Shown here: positions 9,669 through 19,701 of the stretch, in pieces
Layout: each line of letters starts with the position of its first letter
Numbering within the stretch: the first letter of the stretch is position 1
Assembly (NCBI RefSeq): GCF_000301035.1
Contig: NZ_JH932292.1
Coordinates: forward strand, 434,001 to 498,000
Origin: Facklamia hominis CCUG 36813
GTDB lineage: Bacteria > Bacillota > Bacilli > Lactobacillales > Aerococcaceae
DNA: 64,000 nt
Direction: 5' to 3'
Position numbers and translations under genes: made by a program
The notes under the pieces: generated by a model
What the model saw: the letters and a program-made list of their open reading frames with translations, nothing else
What the model was told of the DNA's origin: nothing
Databases searched by the model: none

Positions 9669-10397
9669 CTAATTATTGGCGTTTCCAACTGTTGTCCCTA
9701 TATTTTGACCCAGAACAACCTTTTTAATATTTCCTGGTTGATTCAAATTAAAGACCACTAAAGGTATATCATTATCCATACTCAAGGATGAGGCTGTTGA
9801 ATCCATCACTTTCAATCCCTTTTGAATAACATCCAAATGCGTTAAATGCTCGAACTTCTTAGCTGATTGATCTAATTTTGGATCAGCAGAATAGACCCCA
9901 TCCACATTATTTTTAGCCATTAAGATCACATCCGCCTCAATTTCAGCAGCTCTTAATGCAGCAGTCGTATCCGTTGTAAAATAAGGATTTCCAGTTCCAC
10001 CCGCAAAGATGACAACGCGCTGTTTTTCTAAGTGTCGAATCGCCTTACGACGAATATAGGGTTCTGCAACTGCCCGCATCTCAATCGAAGTTTGTACCCG
10101 TGACGGTACGCCTAGATTTTCCAATGAGTCCTGTAAGGAAAGAGCATTCATAACAGTAGCTAACATGCCCATATAATCAGCTTGAGCTCGGTCCATCCCC
10201 ATCTGTGAGCCAATGGAACCACGCCAGATATTCCCCCCACCAACAACGATCGCAATTTCAACCCCCAATTCATGGACTTCTTTTAATTCCTGACAAACCG
10301 CCTGAACAGTTTGAGGGTCAATTCCATAGCCTTTTTCACCAGCTAAAGCCTCGCCCGATAACTTTAACACAATACGCTGATACTTGGTCTTTGACAT
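9669..10397 (-). CDS. pyrH: Uridylate kinase
   Basis: Phosphorylates UMP to UDP in pyrimidine nucleotide synthesis; family members are hexameric and GTP-regulated. The product (242 residues) contains the amino-acid-kinase fold motifs [19 protein letters not shown] and the nucleotide-binding [19 protein letters not shown] lies 6 nt before the ATG at 10397; the in-frame ATG two codons upstream abuts the Shine-Dalgarno and is unlikely to be used. No promoter is obvious in front, so expression may come by read-through of the tsf terminator. Confidence 0.97.
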   Translation of the reverse strand: MSKTKYQRIVLKLSGEALAGEKGYGIDPQTVQAVCQELKEVHELGVEIAIVVGGGNIWRGSIGSQMGMDRAQADYMGMLATVMNALSLQDSLENLGVPSRVQTSIEMRAVAEPYIRRKAIRHLEKQRVVIFAGGTGNPYFTTDTTAALRAAEIEADVILMAKNNVDGVYSADPKLDQSAKKFEHLTHLDVIQKGLKVMDSTASSLSMDNDIPLVVFNLNQPGNIKKVVLGQNIGTTVGNANN

Positions 10398-10431
10398 CTT
10401 CATCCTCCTTTAAACACTTGCCTCAAATTCG

Positions 10432-10466
10432 TAAAAAAAAGGCGGGCAAGAAAGCCAATACCCGTC
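10432..10466 (-). terminator. Terminator after tsf (possible attenuator before pyrH)
   Basis: On the minus strand GACGGG ... CCCGCC (one mismatch), about 14 nt apart, is followed by eight T residues. It sits between tsf and pyrH and could reduce rather than abolish transcription into pyrH. Confidence 0.7.
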
Positions 10467-10496
10467 TTTCTTTAACTCCCACCTTATTCAATCTGA

Positions 10497-11378
10497 TTAG
10501 TTATTCATTTGTGCTGCAACTTCTTCAGCAAAGTTTTCGGAACGTTTTTCCATTCCTTCACCCACTTCAAAGCGCACATAAGCTGCAACTTTACCACCAT
10601 GGCTAGCAACATACTTAGCTACAGTTTGATCGCCATCTTTAACAAACGCTTGTTCATTCAAGCAGATTTCGCTATAGAATTTATGCATACGACCTTCAAC
10701 GATCTTATCAACGATGTTTTCTGGTTTACCTTCATTTAAAGTAAGTTCACGTTGTACAGTCCGTTCGCGTTCAACTTCTTCCGCATCTACATCTTCTGGA
10801 TTTAAGTACTTCGGATTAATCGCTGCCACGTGCATTGCAACATCCTTAGCCACTTCTTCATCTTTAGAATCAGCAATAACTGTTAATACACCGATACGTC
10901 CACCTTGGTGAGCATATTCACCAAAGACGTCATTGTCAGATTTAGTTAAAATCGCAAAACGACGGAAAGAAATCTTTTCGCCAATGACTTGAGTTGCTTC
11001 AATAACTTGGTCAGCAATGCTCTTGCCATCAATTTGAATTTCGTTAGCTGCTTCAAGATCTGCTGGTTGAGCTTTTGCTACAGCTTGCGCAATATCGTTA
11101 ACTAACTTGATGAATTTTTCATTGCTAGCCACAAAGTCTGTTTCTGAGTTGACTTCTACTAATGCTGCAACATTTCCATCAACATAGCTAGCTGTCAAAC
11201 CTTCTGCTGCAATACGATTAGCTTTTTTAGCAGCCTTTGCTAATCCTTTTTCACGTAGGTTGTCGATTGCTTTATCTAAATCGCCATCTACTTCAACCAA
11301 TGCTTTTTTTGCATCCATCATACCTACACCGGTGATGTCACGTAATTCTTTAACTTGTTTTGCGCTAATGTTTGCCAT
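10497..11378 (-). CDS. tsf: Translation elongation factor Ts
   Basis: The guanine-nucleotide exchange factor for EF-Tu. The 293-residue protein has the UBA-like N-terminal domain with the signature [18 protein letters not shown], followed by the two-part dimerisation core ([18 protein letters not shown] near residue 80). The start is ATG at 11378 with AAGGAGG upstream. It lies downstream of rpsB, separated by a strong terminator and its own promoter, so the two genes can be expressed separately. Confidence 0.98.
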   Translation of the reverse strand: MANISAKQVKELRDITGVGMMDAKKALVEVDGDLDKAIDNLREKGLAKAAKKANRIAAEGLTASYVDGNVAALVEVNSETDFVASNEKFIKLVNDIAQAVAKAQPADLEAANEIQIDGKSIADQVIEATQVIGEKISFRRFAILTKSDNDVFGEYAHQGGRIGVLTVIADSKDEEVAKDVAMHVAAINPKYLNPEDVDAEEVERERTVQRELTLNEGKPENIVDKIVEGRMHKFYSEICLNEQAFVKDGDQTVAKYVASHGGKVAAYVRFEVGEGMEKRSENFAEEVAAQMNN

Positions 11379-11423
11379 TAAAAATCCTCCTTGGAATATC
11401 TTGCTTAGATAAGCATTTATTTA

Positions 11424-11452
11424 ATTATAACAAAATTTTTGTCCCAACTAAA
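11424..11452 (-). promoter_or_regulatory. Extended -10 promoter of tsf
   Basis: The minus strand reads TTTTGTTATAATTAA with TATAAT at 11424-11429 and TG in the extended position. The match at the -35 region is weak. Confidence 0.6.
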
Positions 11453-11470
11453 GTGTTATTATCGTCTTTC

Positions 11471-11510
11471 AAAAAAAACTACCCGAGAGGCTCAGACGTC
11501 TCCGGGTAGT
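11471..11510 (-). terminator. Strong terminator after rpsB
   Basis: On the minus strand ACTACCCG and CGGGTAGT pair, extended by GAGAC-type inner pairing, followed by a run of seven T. It lies just beyond the rpsB stop. Confidence 0.9.
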
Positions 11511-11518
11511 GAACACGA

Positions 11519-12307
11519 TTACTCAGCCTCGTTTTCAGCTGTTTCTTCGTTTGCTTCTTTGCCTTCTTCAAATAGGTTGTCGAAGAATTCTTTATCATTT
11601 TCTTCATCAACTTCAACATCTACCTGACCTTGTTTTGCTTCAACACAAGCATCAGCCATTGCCGCTGTAATCAGTTTGATGGCACGGATTGCGTCATCGT
11701 TAGAAGGGATAACATAGTCGATTTCATCTGGATCACAGTTTGTATCTACCATAGCGATGATTGGAATGTTCAACTTACGTGCTTCTTGAACAGCAATGCG
11801 TTCTTTACGAGGGTCTACAACGAAAAGAACATCTGGGATTCTTGGCATATCTTTGATTCCACCTAAGAATTTTTCAAGGCGATCCCATTCTTTACGAATT
11901 TCAACCACTTCTTTTTTAGGTAGAACATCAAAAGTACCATCCACTTCCATTTGTTCGATTTCTTTCAAGCGACGGATACGTCCTTGGATTGTTTTCCAGT
12001 TAGTCAATAGTCCACCTAACCAACGGTGATTGATGTAATATTGACCAGCACGTTCAGCTTGTTCTTGAACAGATTGTGCTGCTTGTTTTTTGGTTCCTAC
12101 GAATAAGCAAACGCCACCATCAGCTACAGTTTCACGCATAAAGTTGTATGCTTCATCAACTAATTTAACGGTTTTTTGAAGGTCGATGATATAGATACCA
12201 TTGCGTTCTGTAAAGATATAACGTTTCATTTTAGGGTTCCAACGTCTTGTTTGGTGACCAAAATGAACACCGGCTTCGAGTAAATGTTTCATTGAGATTA
12301 CTGACAT
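11519..12307 (-). CDS. rpsB: 30S ribosomal protein S2
   Basis: S2 joins the 30S subunit late and helps bind S1-like factors and mRNA. The 262-residue protein begins [20 protein letters not shown] and contains [12 protein letters not shown] and [20 protein letters not shown], all diagnostic. The start at 12307 follows AAAAGGAG at good spacing; a 22-codon upstream extension in the same frame is leader sequence. The C-terminal tail is acidic, as in other Firmicutes. It is the first gene of the rpsB-tsf-pyrH-frr group, with its own promoter at 12424-12452. Confidence 0.98.
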   Translation of the reverse strand: MSVISMKHLLEAGVHFGHQTRRWNPKMKRYIFTERNGIYIIDLQKTVKLVDEAYNFMRETVADGGVCLFVGTKKQAAQSVQEQAERAGQYYINHRWLGGLLTNWKTIQGRIRRLKEIEQMEVDGTFDVLPKKEVVEIRKEWDRLEKFLGGIKDMPRIPDVLFVVDPRKERIAVQEARKLNIPIIAMVDTNCDPDEIDYVIPSNDDAIRAIKLITAAMADACVEAKQGQVDVEVDEENDKEFFDNLFEEGKEANEETAENEAE

Positions 12308-12423
12308 AATATAACTCCTTTTGTTTTTATTTCCTCCAAGTACTTCTTCTAACTTCAGGACTTCAGTAAGCAACCCTCAAATTATCCATACTTGTGTGAA
12401 TTGTGCTCAATCGCACTCTTAGC

Positions 12424-12452
12424 ATTTTAGAATAAATCAATCAAAAAATCAA
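12424..12452 (-). promoter_or_regulatory. Promoter of rpsB
   Basis: The minus strand has TTGATT (12447-12452), a 17-nt spacer and TAAAAT (12424-12429). The resulting leader is over 100 nt, which is long enough for autoregulation by S2, but I do not recognise a known motif in it. Confidence 0.55.
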
Positions 12453-12460
12453 GCTCTAAT

Positions 12461-12922
12461 TTATTTAGATCTTAATGATACGGGCAGATCAAGAATCTCC
12501 TTAAGTGCCACCGCCTTCTTCAATTGAGAAGATCGCTGTCTTCTTCTAACTAATGAGTTTGCCACTTGCAGATTTTCTTGATTGGGTTTTAAGTCATTTG
12601 AGCCTATTTTTGAAGATCGCATTAGTGGATCTTGATTCCCTATTTGAGAATCCATTTGGGTTGGCAGTTTTTGTGCTTGATTAATCTTTCGACATTTTTG
12701 AGCATTGTTTTTTCTTTTTGCTGCTGCATGCTTGTCCAACCGTTCACTGGTGACTATTTGACTCGTCTGTGCTCTTTTAGAACGCTTAGTCGCTTTTAAA
12801 GCAGGTTCTTTTACTTTAGACGCGCTCTTTCTTACTTGACTAGAATCGTCAGTTTGCTTTAGATAACGGCCTTTAACAAAGGCATAGGCTAGAAAAAATA
12901 GAATAACGAGAAGATTATTCAT
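12461..12922 (-). CDS. Unknown small membrane-anchored basic protein downstream of floA
   Basis: I do not recognise this 153-residue protein. The first ~16 residues ([20 protein letters not shown]) form one hydrophobic segment, then comes a long Lys/Arg/Ser/Gln-rich, low-complexity tail predicted to be disordered. Its ATG at 12922 lies inside the last codons of floA (8-nt overlap), with GAGTGATC just upstream as a possible ribosome binding site; a GTG at 12931 is an alternative. Translational coupling to floA suggests a role connected to the flotillin membrane domain, but that is inference. A chance ORF is unlikely given length and coupling. Confidence 0.6.
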   Translation of the reverse strand: MNNLLVILFFLAYAFVKGRYLKQTDDSSQVRKSASKVKEPALKATKRSKRAQTSQIVTSERLDKHAAAKRKNNAQKCRKINQAQKLPTQMDSQIGNQDPLMRSSKIGSNDLKPNQENLQVANSLVRRRQRSSQLKKAVALKEILDLPVSLRSK

Positions 12923-13940
12923 TCTGATCACTCATTTTAAATGAATCTGACTCCTCGCCTGCAATCGCTTGACGCATCTTAGAGTCTGATTGAATATTTT
13001 CAAGTTTATAATAGTCCATAACTCCCAGCTGTCCTTTTCTAAAGGCCTCCGCTACCGCTAAAGGAACTTGAGCTTGAGCCTCAACGACCTTAGCACGCAT
13101 TTTTTGAACCTGTGCCACATTCTCTTGTTCTAAAGCGACAGCAATGGCACGCCGTTCTTCGGCTTTAGCTTGAGCAATTTTTTTATCAGCTTCTGCTTGA
13201 TCCGCTTGAAGTTTTGCTCCGATATTTCGGCCTACATCCACATCCGCAATATCAATCGATAGAATTTCAAAAGCAGTCCCAGAATCCAACCCCTTGCGCA
13301 AAATCGTTTGGGAGATGGAGTCCGGATTTTCTAAGACTTCTGAGTGAGTCTTAGCAGAACCAACTGTGGTTACAATCCCTTCGCCAACCCGAGCAATAAT
13401 CGTTTCCTCTCCAGCCCCTCCGACAAGGCGCTCGATATTCGCACGTACCGTTACCTTGGCCTTCGCTTGAACTTCAATCCCATTCATCGCAACCCCTGCA
13501 ATAACCGGTGTTTCAATCACCTTCGGATTGACAGATACTTGAACTGCTTCAAAGACATTACGTCCTGCTAAGTCAATGGCCGCTGCCTGTTCAAAGCCTA
13601 ATTCAATATTAGCTCTTTGAGCGGCAATCAGCGCATCAACCACTATATTGACGTTACCACCCGCTAGATAATGGGCCTCAAGCTCATTCGTCGTTATTGG
13701 TACCCCAGCTTTTGTCGCTTTAATTAGAGGGTTCACAATATCAGAGGGTCTAACCCGTCTTAACCGCATTCCTGCTAGATCTGCAATGGATACTTTGGCT
13801 CCAGAGAAATAAGCTGTAATCCATAAGCCGATTGGAACAAACCGTAAGAACAAGGTCAACAGGATGATAATCAATACAATTATCATCAGTGTTGAAAAGA
13901 AACCAGGATTCAGCATAATCTCATACATTAAACTTTCCAT
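12915..13940 (-). CDS. floA: Flotillin-like protein FloA
   Basis: FloA-type flotillins organise functional membrane microdomains. The 341-residue protein has an N-terminal membrane segment ([25 protein letters not shown]), a PHB/SPFH-like region ([38 protein letters not shown]) and a C-terminal Glu/Ala/Gln coiled coil ([20 protein letters not shown]). Length matches the FloA family (about 330). Its start codon overlaps the nfeD stop by one base (TAATG), which couples the two; NfeD-flotillin pairing is the classic arrangement. Confidence 0.95.
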   Translation of the reverse strand: MESLMYEIMLNPGFFSTLMIIVLIIILLTLFLRFVPIGLWITAYFSGAKVSIADLAGMRLRRVRPSDIVNPLIKATKAGVPITTNELEAHYLAGGNVNIVVDALIAAQRANIELGFEQAAAIDLAGRNVFEAVQVSVNPKVIETPVIAGVAMNGIEVQAKAKVTVRANIERLVGGAGEETIIARVGEGIVTTVGSAKTHSEVLENPDSISQTILRKGLDSGTAFEILSIDIADVDVGRNIGAKLQADQAEADKKIAQAKAEERRAIAVALEQENVAQVQKMRAKVVEAQAQVPLAVAEAFRKGQLGVMDYYKLENIQSDSKMRQAIAGEESDSFKMSDQNE

Positions 13941-14539
13941 TATTTCACTCTCCTAACATATAATTGATTCGACTGGTAGCCAACAATCATTATTTTTGAT
14001 CCAGCTTCAATCAATTCATCTTGACTGAAAGCTTGAAAAAGTTTCTCTCCCAACTGAATCTTGCCAACTGGTTTAAGGTCCGTCCGTGCAATCCCCGTTT
14101 CGCCAACTAATTGAGATAAGTCTGATAACAGCTCTGATTGGTCCGCAGATGAATGGCCAATGGTTTTATCAAGAACAAACCGTGGACTCATCTGCAATTG
14201 AAAGCCCCAATTCAATAACAGAATTGCTTCGATCACAGACCAGATAATAGTTCCAAGAAAGAAGAGCAAAGTCAGCTCAACACGTCCTATTTTTAACCAC
14301 AGACCAACAAATGCAAGAATCAAGCCCAGAAGGCCTGCTAAACCTAAATCTGGCACATACAATTCCACCACTAACAAGGCCATACCAAAGGCAAATAATA
14401 AAAAATAATATAAATTTGCCCCCTGCCAACCAAAATAAATCATAAAGGCTAACAATGCTAAAAGATAAAGTAGCCAAGAACGTTTCGTAAAAATTGATAA
14501 AACTAACAAAGACACACCTATTAGAATAAAGAAAGTCAT
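13940..14539 (-). CDS. NfeD-family membrane protein, short form without the protease domain
   Basis: The 199-residue protein has about four to five hydrophobic segments ([38 protein letters not shown] and others), then a soluble C-terminal OB-fold domain of the NfeD type ([21 protein letters not shown] ... [13 protein letters not shown]). Full-length NfeD (YqeZ) has an N-terminal ClpP-like serine protease domain, which is absent here, so this is the short NfeD form. It overlaps floA by one base and probably works with it in membrane-domain organisation. Confidence 0.88.
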   Translation of the reverse strand: MTFFILIGVSLLVLSIFTKRSWLLYLLALLAFMIYFGWQGANLYYFLLFAFGMALLVVELYVPDLGLAGLLGLILAFVGLWLKIGRVELTLLFFLGTIIWSVIEAILLLNWGFQLQMSPRFVLDKTIGHSSADQSELLSDLSQLVGETGIARTDLKPVGKIQLGEKLFQAFSQDELIEAGSKIMIVGYQSNQLYVRRVK

Positions 14540-14566
14540 ATTAAACCATCTCCTTTCCTTAACTCT

Positions 14567-15784
14567 TTATGGATTTATAGATTTTGCTTCATCTTTAGCT
14601 ATCTGTTGGAAAGAGTCCTTTGGTGCATGTCGTAGAAAGGCCTGGCGTTGTGAATACGAGTAACCATCTCGTTCAAGAATATCTCGTTTAATGATCCGAT
14701 ATAAAGCAGATGCAATCGGCACCCCCAATAACATTCCTGGAATTCCTAATAGGCCACCTCCAATGGTAATAGAAAATAGAACCCACATACCCGGAAGCCC
14801 TAATGAAGATCCCACAATCCTTGGATATACGACATTTCCTTCAAACTGCTGGAGAATAATAATAAAAAGTAAAAACCAGAATGCCTGTGAAATCGAGTGA
14901 ACGGAAATCAAGACCATTCCTAAAATACCTGAGATATAAGCTCCAAGCATTGGGATTAAGGCAAATACCCCTGTTAAAACACCAATCATACCTGCATATG
15001 GGAAGCGGAATAACCACATTCCTAAGGTGACCATCACTCCTAAAATGGTAGCTTCAATCACTTCACCGGTTAAAAAGTTCGTAAATGCTTCATCTAAAGT
15101 TGTTAGAACGTATAAAATTTTTCGAGATCGTTTCTTCGAGACATAAGTCGTTAGAACATGAAGAAACTGATCTATTAGCTTTTCCTTAGACATTAACAGA
15201 TATAATGAAAAAATTAAAGCCAAAACACCATTAACGATAATCGAAGCTAGAGAACCAACCGTCGATAAGGTGGTATTGACAAAGCCAGATAGAAAATCAT
15301 TCGTCCAAGATTTAAAATTCGATAGCATGGTTGACCAGTCTATTTCAAAGCGAGACATAACTGGGTTCGAATTATCTGGTAAAACCCTTTCCAACTGATG
15401 GGTCCATTTTTCAACGTGAGAAATAAAGACCGGAAAAGCCTTAATAGCTTCTGTAGCAACATTATAAACTTGTGGTACAACCAATCCAATTACAAAAAGC
15501 ATAACCAGGAGTATCGTTAACAAAGACAAAGTAATCGCTAAGGGGCGCCGCGATTTTTGCCAATAACCTTGCTTTTTATGAGGCCACAAGATCCTTTCAA
15601 ACTGAACCATCAGAATGTTCAAGATATAAGCAATAACAAAACCGGCAATAATTGGGGTCATTACCATCCATAATTTACCAACCCAAGCAAAAATCAGCTT
15701 ATAATTGAAAATGGCCAAGGTTAAGGCCGCAACCAATAGAATATAGCGCACAACAATTTTATCCAATTTTTGATATCCCTGCAT
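14567..15784 (-). CDS. AI-2E (PerM-type) family transporter
   Basis: The 405-residue integral membrane protein has the AI-2E exporter layout: two paired helices at the N-terminus (IAGFVIAYILNILMV), a soluble loop (residues ~90-150), and a block of C-terminal helices with the conserved GxxxGxxxxIPMLGAYISGIL and VYPRIVGSSLGLPGMWVL segments. Family members export diverse small molecules or ions; autoinducer-2 transport should not be assumed. It is first in a unit with nfeD, floA and the unknown gene (27 nt to nfeD). Confidence 0.9.
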   Translation of the reverse strand: MQGYQKLDKIVVRYILLVAALTLAIFNYKLIFAWVGKLWMVMTPIIAGFVIAYILNILMVQFERILWPHKKQGYWQKSRRPLAITLSLLTILLVMLFVIGLVVPQVYNVATEAIKAFPVFISHVEKWTHQLERVLPDNSNPVMSRFEIDWSTMLSNFKSWTNDFLSGFVNTTLSTVGSLASIIVNGVLALIFSLYLLMSKEKLIDQFLHVLTTYVSKKRSRKILYVLTTLDEAFTNFLTGEVIEATILGVMVTLGMWLFRFPYAGMIGVLTGVFALIPMLGAYISGILGMVLISVHSISQAFWFLLFIIILQQFEGNVVYPRIVGSSLGLPGMWVLFSITIGGGLLGIPGMLLGVPIASALYRIIKRDILERDGYSYSQRQAFLRHAPKDSFQQIAKDEAKSINP

Positions 15785-15810
15785 TCACTCACCCTCTCTA
15801 TTTTTTCTTC

Positions 15811-15840
15811 ATTTTACCATGAAACTTTATCAAAAGCGAT
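15811..15840 (-). promoter_or_regulatory. Extended -10 promoter of the AI-2E-nfeD-floA unit
   Basis: The minus strand has CATGGTAAAATG with TAAAAT at 15811-15816 and TGG in the extended -10 position. No clear -35. The rest of 15841-16007 is AT-rich and I see nothing else in it. Confidence 0.5.
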
Positions 15841-16007
15841 CAATTAACGCATCACGAACATGCTTTTACTTGGCTACTAAGCTCCAATAATCGTCCATCA
15901 TTGAAGCTCACAAAGTTTAATTTATACTGACTCGCTATTAGCATTATTTTAACTCAACTTACTGATTACAAACTCCCTTGAATACCCTTTAAGATAAGTA
16001 AGAAAGA

Positions 16008-16044
16008 ACAAAAAAGAAGTTGCAACAAACTGTTGCAACTTCTT
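16008..16044 (-). terminator. Terminator after clpB
   Basis: A perfect 14-bp inverted repeat (AAGAAGTTGCAACA / TGTTGCAACTTCTT) with a 3-nt loop is followed on the minus strand by a T tract. It begins 25 nt past the clpB stop. Confidence 0.92.
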
Positions 16045-16068
16045 CATCAAATCCATTAACTAACCCGA

Positions 16069-18681
16069 TTAGTCTTTTAATGGGCTATATTTAAAGACCA
16101 AATGATCTTCTTCTAAATCAGCTTCAATCATACTATGAGGAAGCACATCCCCTTTAATAATCGCTCGAGCTAATGGATTTTCCAATTCACGAGTAATAAA
16201 ACGCAAGAGTGGACGGGCACCATATATTGGATCATAAGCACTCCTTGCAATCCAATCAATGGCTTTATCGGTTAAAGTCAAGCCCAAGTCTTGGTGAGCC
16301 AACCGTTGTCGTAATTGACCTAAGAATTTTTCTACAATGCCATGGAGATTATCTTGAGTCAATGGTTTAAACATGACAATATCGTCAATACGATTGAGAA
16401 ATTCTGGTTTAAAATGATCCTTTAATAATCCTTCTACGGCTTGAGCGGTCTCATCTTTAATTTCTCCTTGATCCGTCATTCCTTCCAATAACAAGTGAGA
16501 ACCAATATTTGAAGTCATGATTAGCACCGTGTTTTTAAAATCTACTACACGACCCTTAGAATCAGTTAATCGACCATCGTCAAGTACTTGCAATAGAATA
16601 TTAAAGACATCGGGGTGAGCCTTTTCGATCTCATCCAATAAGACAATCGAATAGGGACTACGACGTACCGCTTCCGTTAATTGGCCTCCTTCTTCATAAC
16701 CAATATAACCTGGAGGGGCTCCAACTAGCCGAGAAACCGTGTGTTTCTCCATATATTCCGACATATCAATTCGGACCATATGGTGTTCATCATCAAAAAG
16801 CACTTCTGCTAAGGATTTAGCTAGTTCAGTTTTACCTACCCCAGTTGGTCCTAAGAATAAGAAGGAACCAATTGGACGATTAGGATCCTGTAGACCTGAA
16901 CGTGAACGAAGGACTGCTTCACTGACCTTCTGTACAGCTTCATCTTGACCAATCACTCTTTGATGGAGCGTTTGATCCAAGTGTAACAACTTGGTTCTCT
17001 CTCCTTCAACTAAACGATTAACGGGTATACCGGTCAATCGTTCCACCACTTTCGCAATTTCCGTTTCGGTAACACTCTCTTGGGTTAGCCGTTCCGCTTG
17101 ATGACCGACTTCTTGACTCGCTTGCGCTTCGATTTCTTGAAGCTCTTCTTCCATCTTAGGTATTTCACCGTGCCGCAAACGCGCCGCCGTTTCAAGGTCA
17201 TAATTATTTTCAGCTTCTTCCAAATCATGACGAGCTTGATCTAATTTTTCGCGTTTTTCACGAATCTTGTTCGAAGCTTCCTTCTCGATTTCCCAACGCA
17301 TTTTTAATTCATTAGCTTCTTGCCGAACGGCAGATAAATCTTCTTGTAAGTTCTCTAAACGCTTCTTAGAAGCTTCGTCTTCCTCTTTTTTCAAAGCGGC
17401 TTCTTCAATCTCTAATTGCATCAGTCTCCGATTTACTGCATCCATCTCGGTCGGCATGGAATTCATTTCGACTTTAATAGTCGCACAAGCTTCATCGACC
17501 AAGTCAATTGCCTTATCTGGTAAGAAGCGATCTGTAATATAACGATCAGATAGAGTCGCTGCCGCTACCAAAGCATTATCATGAATGGATACTCCATGAT
17601 GGATTTCATAACGCTCCTTTAATCCCCTTAGAATTGAAATAGTATCTTCAACCGTGGGTTCATGCACCATAACCCTTTGGAAACGCCGTTCCAAGGCCTT
17701 ATCCTTTTCAATATTTTCACGATATTCATCCAAGGTCGTTGCTCCGATACAGTGCAATTCACCACGAGCCAGCATAGGTTTTAAAAGATTCCCCGCATCC
17801 ATGGATCCTTCTGTTTTACCGGCACCGACAATGGTATGGATCTCATCAATAAATAGAAGGATTCGGCCTTCTGACTTTTTAACTTCTTTGAGTACCGCTT
17901 TTAGCCGTTCTTCAAATTCACCGCGGTATTTTGCACCCGCGATTAAAGCACCCATATCAAGGGAATAAATCTCCTTACCTTTTAAGTTTTCAGGAACATC
18001 CTTTTTAATAATTCGATGAGCCAAGCCTTCTATAATAGCGGTCTTACCTACCCCAGGTTCACCAATCAATATCGGGTTGTTCTTCGTTTTACGTGAAAGT
18101 ATACGAATAACATCCCGGATTTCTTCATCACGACCGATTACCGGATCCAGTTCATTGTTCTTAACAGCTTCATTTAAATTCTTAGCATACTTCGCTAAAG
18201 ATTCATAAGTTTCTTCTTGATTTTGTGAGGTCACAGACTCTCCTCCTCTCAATACTTTAATTCGTTCCTTGAGTGTGGCTTCATCCAATCCATTCTCCAA
18301 TAAATATTGAGTTAATGGATTATTATTCTGCTTATATAGAGCCAGCAATAATACTTCCGTCGCAATATACTGATCTTCAAATTCCTCGGCAATTGCAGAA
18401 GCATCACTGATCAATTGATTCAAACGACTGGATAACTGCTGACCATAAGTGACATTGCTCCCTGTCACTTCGGATATCTTATCAATCTCGCTTTCAATTT
18501 TTTGGCGAAAATCTGCTAAGCGAATCCCCAAATCTTGGTAAATTTTTCCTGCAAAATGATCATCTTGCGTAAAGATCAACCAGAGATGTGGTATGTCAAT
18601 CGCTTGATGGTGACGAGTAATGGCGACTTGTTGGGCTTGACCCAAGGCCTCTTGGACCGTGGTTGTCATTTTATCGATCAT
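16069..18681 (-). CDS. clpB: ATP-dependent disaggregase ClpB
   Basis: ClpB works with DnaK to rescue aggregated proteins after heat stress. The 870-residue protein has the N-terminal double repeat, AAA+ module 1 ([15 protein letters not shown] near residue 212), a long coiled-coil middle domain (about 400-530, which sets ClpB apart from ClpC/ClpA), AAA+ module 2 ([16 protein letters not shown] near 618) and the C-terminal domain. The start at 18681 follows AAGGAGTGATACG; a 29-codon in-frame extension runs into the promoter and is rejected. A CtsR operator overlaps its -35 box. It is monocistronic, ending at a strong terminator. Confidence 0.97.
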   Translation of the reverse strand: MIDKMTTTVQEALGQAQQVAITRHHQAIDIPHLWLIFTQDDHFAGKIYQDLGIRLADFRQKIESEIDKISEVTGSNVTYGQQLSSRLNQLISDASAIAEEFEDQYIATEVLLLALYKQNNNPLTQYLLENGLDEATLKERIKVLRGGESVTSQNQEETYESLAKYAKNLNEAVKNNELDPVIGRDEEIRDVIRILSRKTKNNPILIGEPGVGKTAIIEGLAHRIIKKDVPENLKGKEIYSLDMGALIAGAKYRGEFEERLKAVLKEVKKSEGRILLFIDEIHTIVGAGKTEGSMDAGNLLKPMLARGELHCIGATTLDEYRENIEKDKALERRFQRVMVHEPTVEDTISILRGLKERYEIHHGVSIHDNALVAAATLSDRYITDRFLPDKAIDLVDEACATIKVEMNSMPTEMDAVNRRLMQLEIEEAALKKEEDEASKKRLENLQEDLSAVRQEANELKMRWEIEKEASNKIREKREKLDQARHDLEEAENNYDLETAARLRHGEIPKMEEELQEIEAQASQEVGHQAERLTQESVTETEIAKVVERLTGIPVNRLVEGERTKLLHLDQTLHQRVIGQDEAVQKVSEAVLRSRSGLQDPNRPIGSFLFLGPTGVGKTELAKSLAEVLFDDEHHMVRIDMSEYMEKHTVSRLVGAPPGYIGYEEGGQLTEAVRRSPYSIVLLDEIEKAHPDVFNILLQVLDDGRLTDSKGRVVDFKNTVLIMTSNIGSHLLLEGMTDQGEIKDETAQAVEGLLKDHFKPEFLNRIDDIVMFKPLTQDNLHGIVEKFLGQLRQRLAHQDLGLTLTDKAIDWIARSAYDPIYGARPLLRFITRELENPLARAIIKGDVLPHSMIEADLEEDHLVFKYSPLKD

Positions 18682-18731
18682 CGTATCACTCCTTATGTCA
18701 AAATTAGTCAAACTTTTTAATGTTTTAAAAT

Positions 18732-18749
18732 AGCTCTTACTTAAGAGCT
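18732..18749. repeat. 18-bp palindrome in the clpB 5' untranslated region
   Basis: AGCTCTTA-CT-TAAGAGCT is a perfect inverted repeat with 8-bp arms starting 7 nt downstream of the clpB -10. It does not match the CIRCE element (TTAGCACTC-N9-GAGTGCTAA). It could be an operator or an mRNA 5' hairpin. Confidence 0.6.
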
Positions 18750-18756
18750 TATGTTT

Positions 18757-18786
18757 AGTATATACCATTGGTCAAAAAAGGTCAAT
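18757..18786 (-). promoter_or_regulatory. clpB promoter with CtsR operator
   Basis: On the minus strand TTGACC (18780-18785), a 17-nt spacer and TATACT (18757-18762) form a vegetative promoter. On the plus strand GGTCAAA-AAA-GGTCAAT (18770-18786) matches the tandem CtsR heptad (A/G)GTCAAA-N3-(A/G)GTCAAA at 13 of 14 positions. The operator covers the -35 box and spacer, so CtsR would block polymerase until heat shock. Confidence 0.9.
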
Positions 18787-18802
18787 CTTTTTTTAAAAAT
18801 TT

Positions 18803-19180
18803 TTATCGATTTAATTGTAGAGATAAATTCAAGGCATATGAATCAAAGTCCAACTCATTCTGCGACGAAAAATAAAGGTCTAAACGAGCATTCAATTCCT
18901 TTAGAAAATCCGCTATATATGGAAGTTCTTCTTTTTCTTGATAAGGGTGTTTATCAATATAGAGGCGTAATTGTTCTTTAATAAATTGGTCCAATGCTTG
19001 ACGGTAACTGACCTGAAGATAAGGAAAACCTGTTTGAATATCCGTAGAAATTAAATATGCAGGGGCTAATAATATAAATTCTAGTGAAAAATGACTCACA
19101 GACTCTTTCGTTAAATCACTAAAGTAACGACTTAAATAACATTGATGAGTAATACACTGTTTAACTTGAGACATAATCAT
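18803..19180 (-). CDS. Unknown 125-residue protein next to a SufT-like gene
   Basis: I do not recognise the family. The protein is mostly soluble and helical, with several Cys and His near the N-terminus (CITHQCYLSRYF) and acidic, Tyr-rich C-terminal half. It starts 15 nt after the SufT-like gene's stop on the same strand, so the two are very likely co-transcribed. An ATG two codons downstream (19174) is an alternative start. The CysHisCys grouping next to an Fe-S assembly gene is suggestive only. No terminator is clear at its end, and the clpB operator lies only 17 nt beyond its stop. Confidence 0.65.
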   Translation of the reverse strand: MIMSQVKQCITHQCYLSRYFSDLTKESVSHFSLEFILLAPAYLISTDIQTGFPYLQVSYRQALDQFIKEQLRLYIDKHPYQEKEELPYIADFLKELNARLDLYFSSQNELDFDSYALNLSLQLNR

Positions 19181-19195
19181 CCTGTCCTCTTAATT

Positions 19196-19534
19196 CTAAA
19201 GCATCCCTAAGGCAATCTTGGCATAGCGAGATAATTTTTCCAATGACCAAGGTGGGTCAAAGGTCAGTTCAACTTGAATATCCTCGACGCCAGGAATTTC
19301 TCCTAATGCTGCCTGAATGTCCCCAATTAAAACCCCCGCTAAGGGACACATCGGAGTCGTTAATGTCATTAAGACCTTTAACTTACCAGGCGCTTCCTCG
19401 ATCACCTCATAAATTAATCCTAAATTAATCAAATCCAAGCCTAATTCTGGATCAATGACTTGAGACAACTGATCTACAATTTGAGTTTGAAATTCCGTTA
19501 AATCTCTTCCCTGTCGCATCATCTCTAAATCCAT
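19196..19534 (-). CDS. MIP18/DUF59-family Fe-S cluster assembly factor (SufT-like)
   Basis: Members of this family help Fe-S cluster maturation or delivery to target proteins. The 112-residue protein shows the diagnostic layout: DPELGLDLINLGLIYEV near residue 31, a Thr-rich strand ending in the reactive-cysteine motif TTPMCPLAG near 60, and FDPPWSLEKLS near 92. The ATG at 19534 is preceded by GGAGGTAGTGT. It has its own promoter (19558-19585). It is not next to a suf operon here, as is also common for the stand-alone form (YitW). Confidence 0.88.
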   Translation of the reverse strand: MDLEMMRQGRDLTEFQTQIVDQLSQVIDPELGLDLINLGLIYEVIEEAPGKLKVLMTLTTPMCPLAGVLIGDIQAALGEIPGVEDIQVELTFDPPWSLEKLSRYAKIALGML

Positions 19535-19557
19535 ACACTACCTCCTTTAACTACTCT

Positions 19558-19585
19558 ATTGTAAATAAAATGAATGAGATTGCAA
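19558..19585 (-). promoter_or_regulatory. Promoter of the SufT-like gene
   Basis: The minus strand has TTGCAA (19580-19585), a 16-nt spacer and TACAAT (19558-19563), some 24 nt upstream of the start codon. Confidence 0.55.
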
Positions 19586-19701
19586 TCAATACGAATTCAG
19601 TGACCATTGAGTCTTCTAGATATTTTGAATAATTAGGAAATATCAACGACCAATTGAAAACCAGTGATCATTATCTTCTTAAAACAAGAGTCTGACTATG
19701 A

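Noticed and set aside
10205-10606. 133-codon plus-strand ORF opposite pyrH and tsf
   Set aside because: It is antisense to two conserved genes and crosses the tsf terminator; low-complexity composition, no ribosome binding site.
17654-17968. 104-codon plus-strand ORF inside clpB
   Set aside because: Antisense shadow of the AAA+ module 1 coding sequence; no independent start signals.
18732-18749. CIRCE (HrcA) element before clpB
   Set aside because: Arms are AGCTCTTA/TAAGAGCT with a 2-nt centre, unlike TTAGCACTC-N9-GAGTGCTAA.
18682-18768. 29-codon N-terminal extension of ClpB
   Set aside because: It would begin upstream of the -10 box and includes the palindrome; the ATG at 18681 has a good ribosome binding site.
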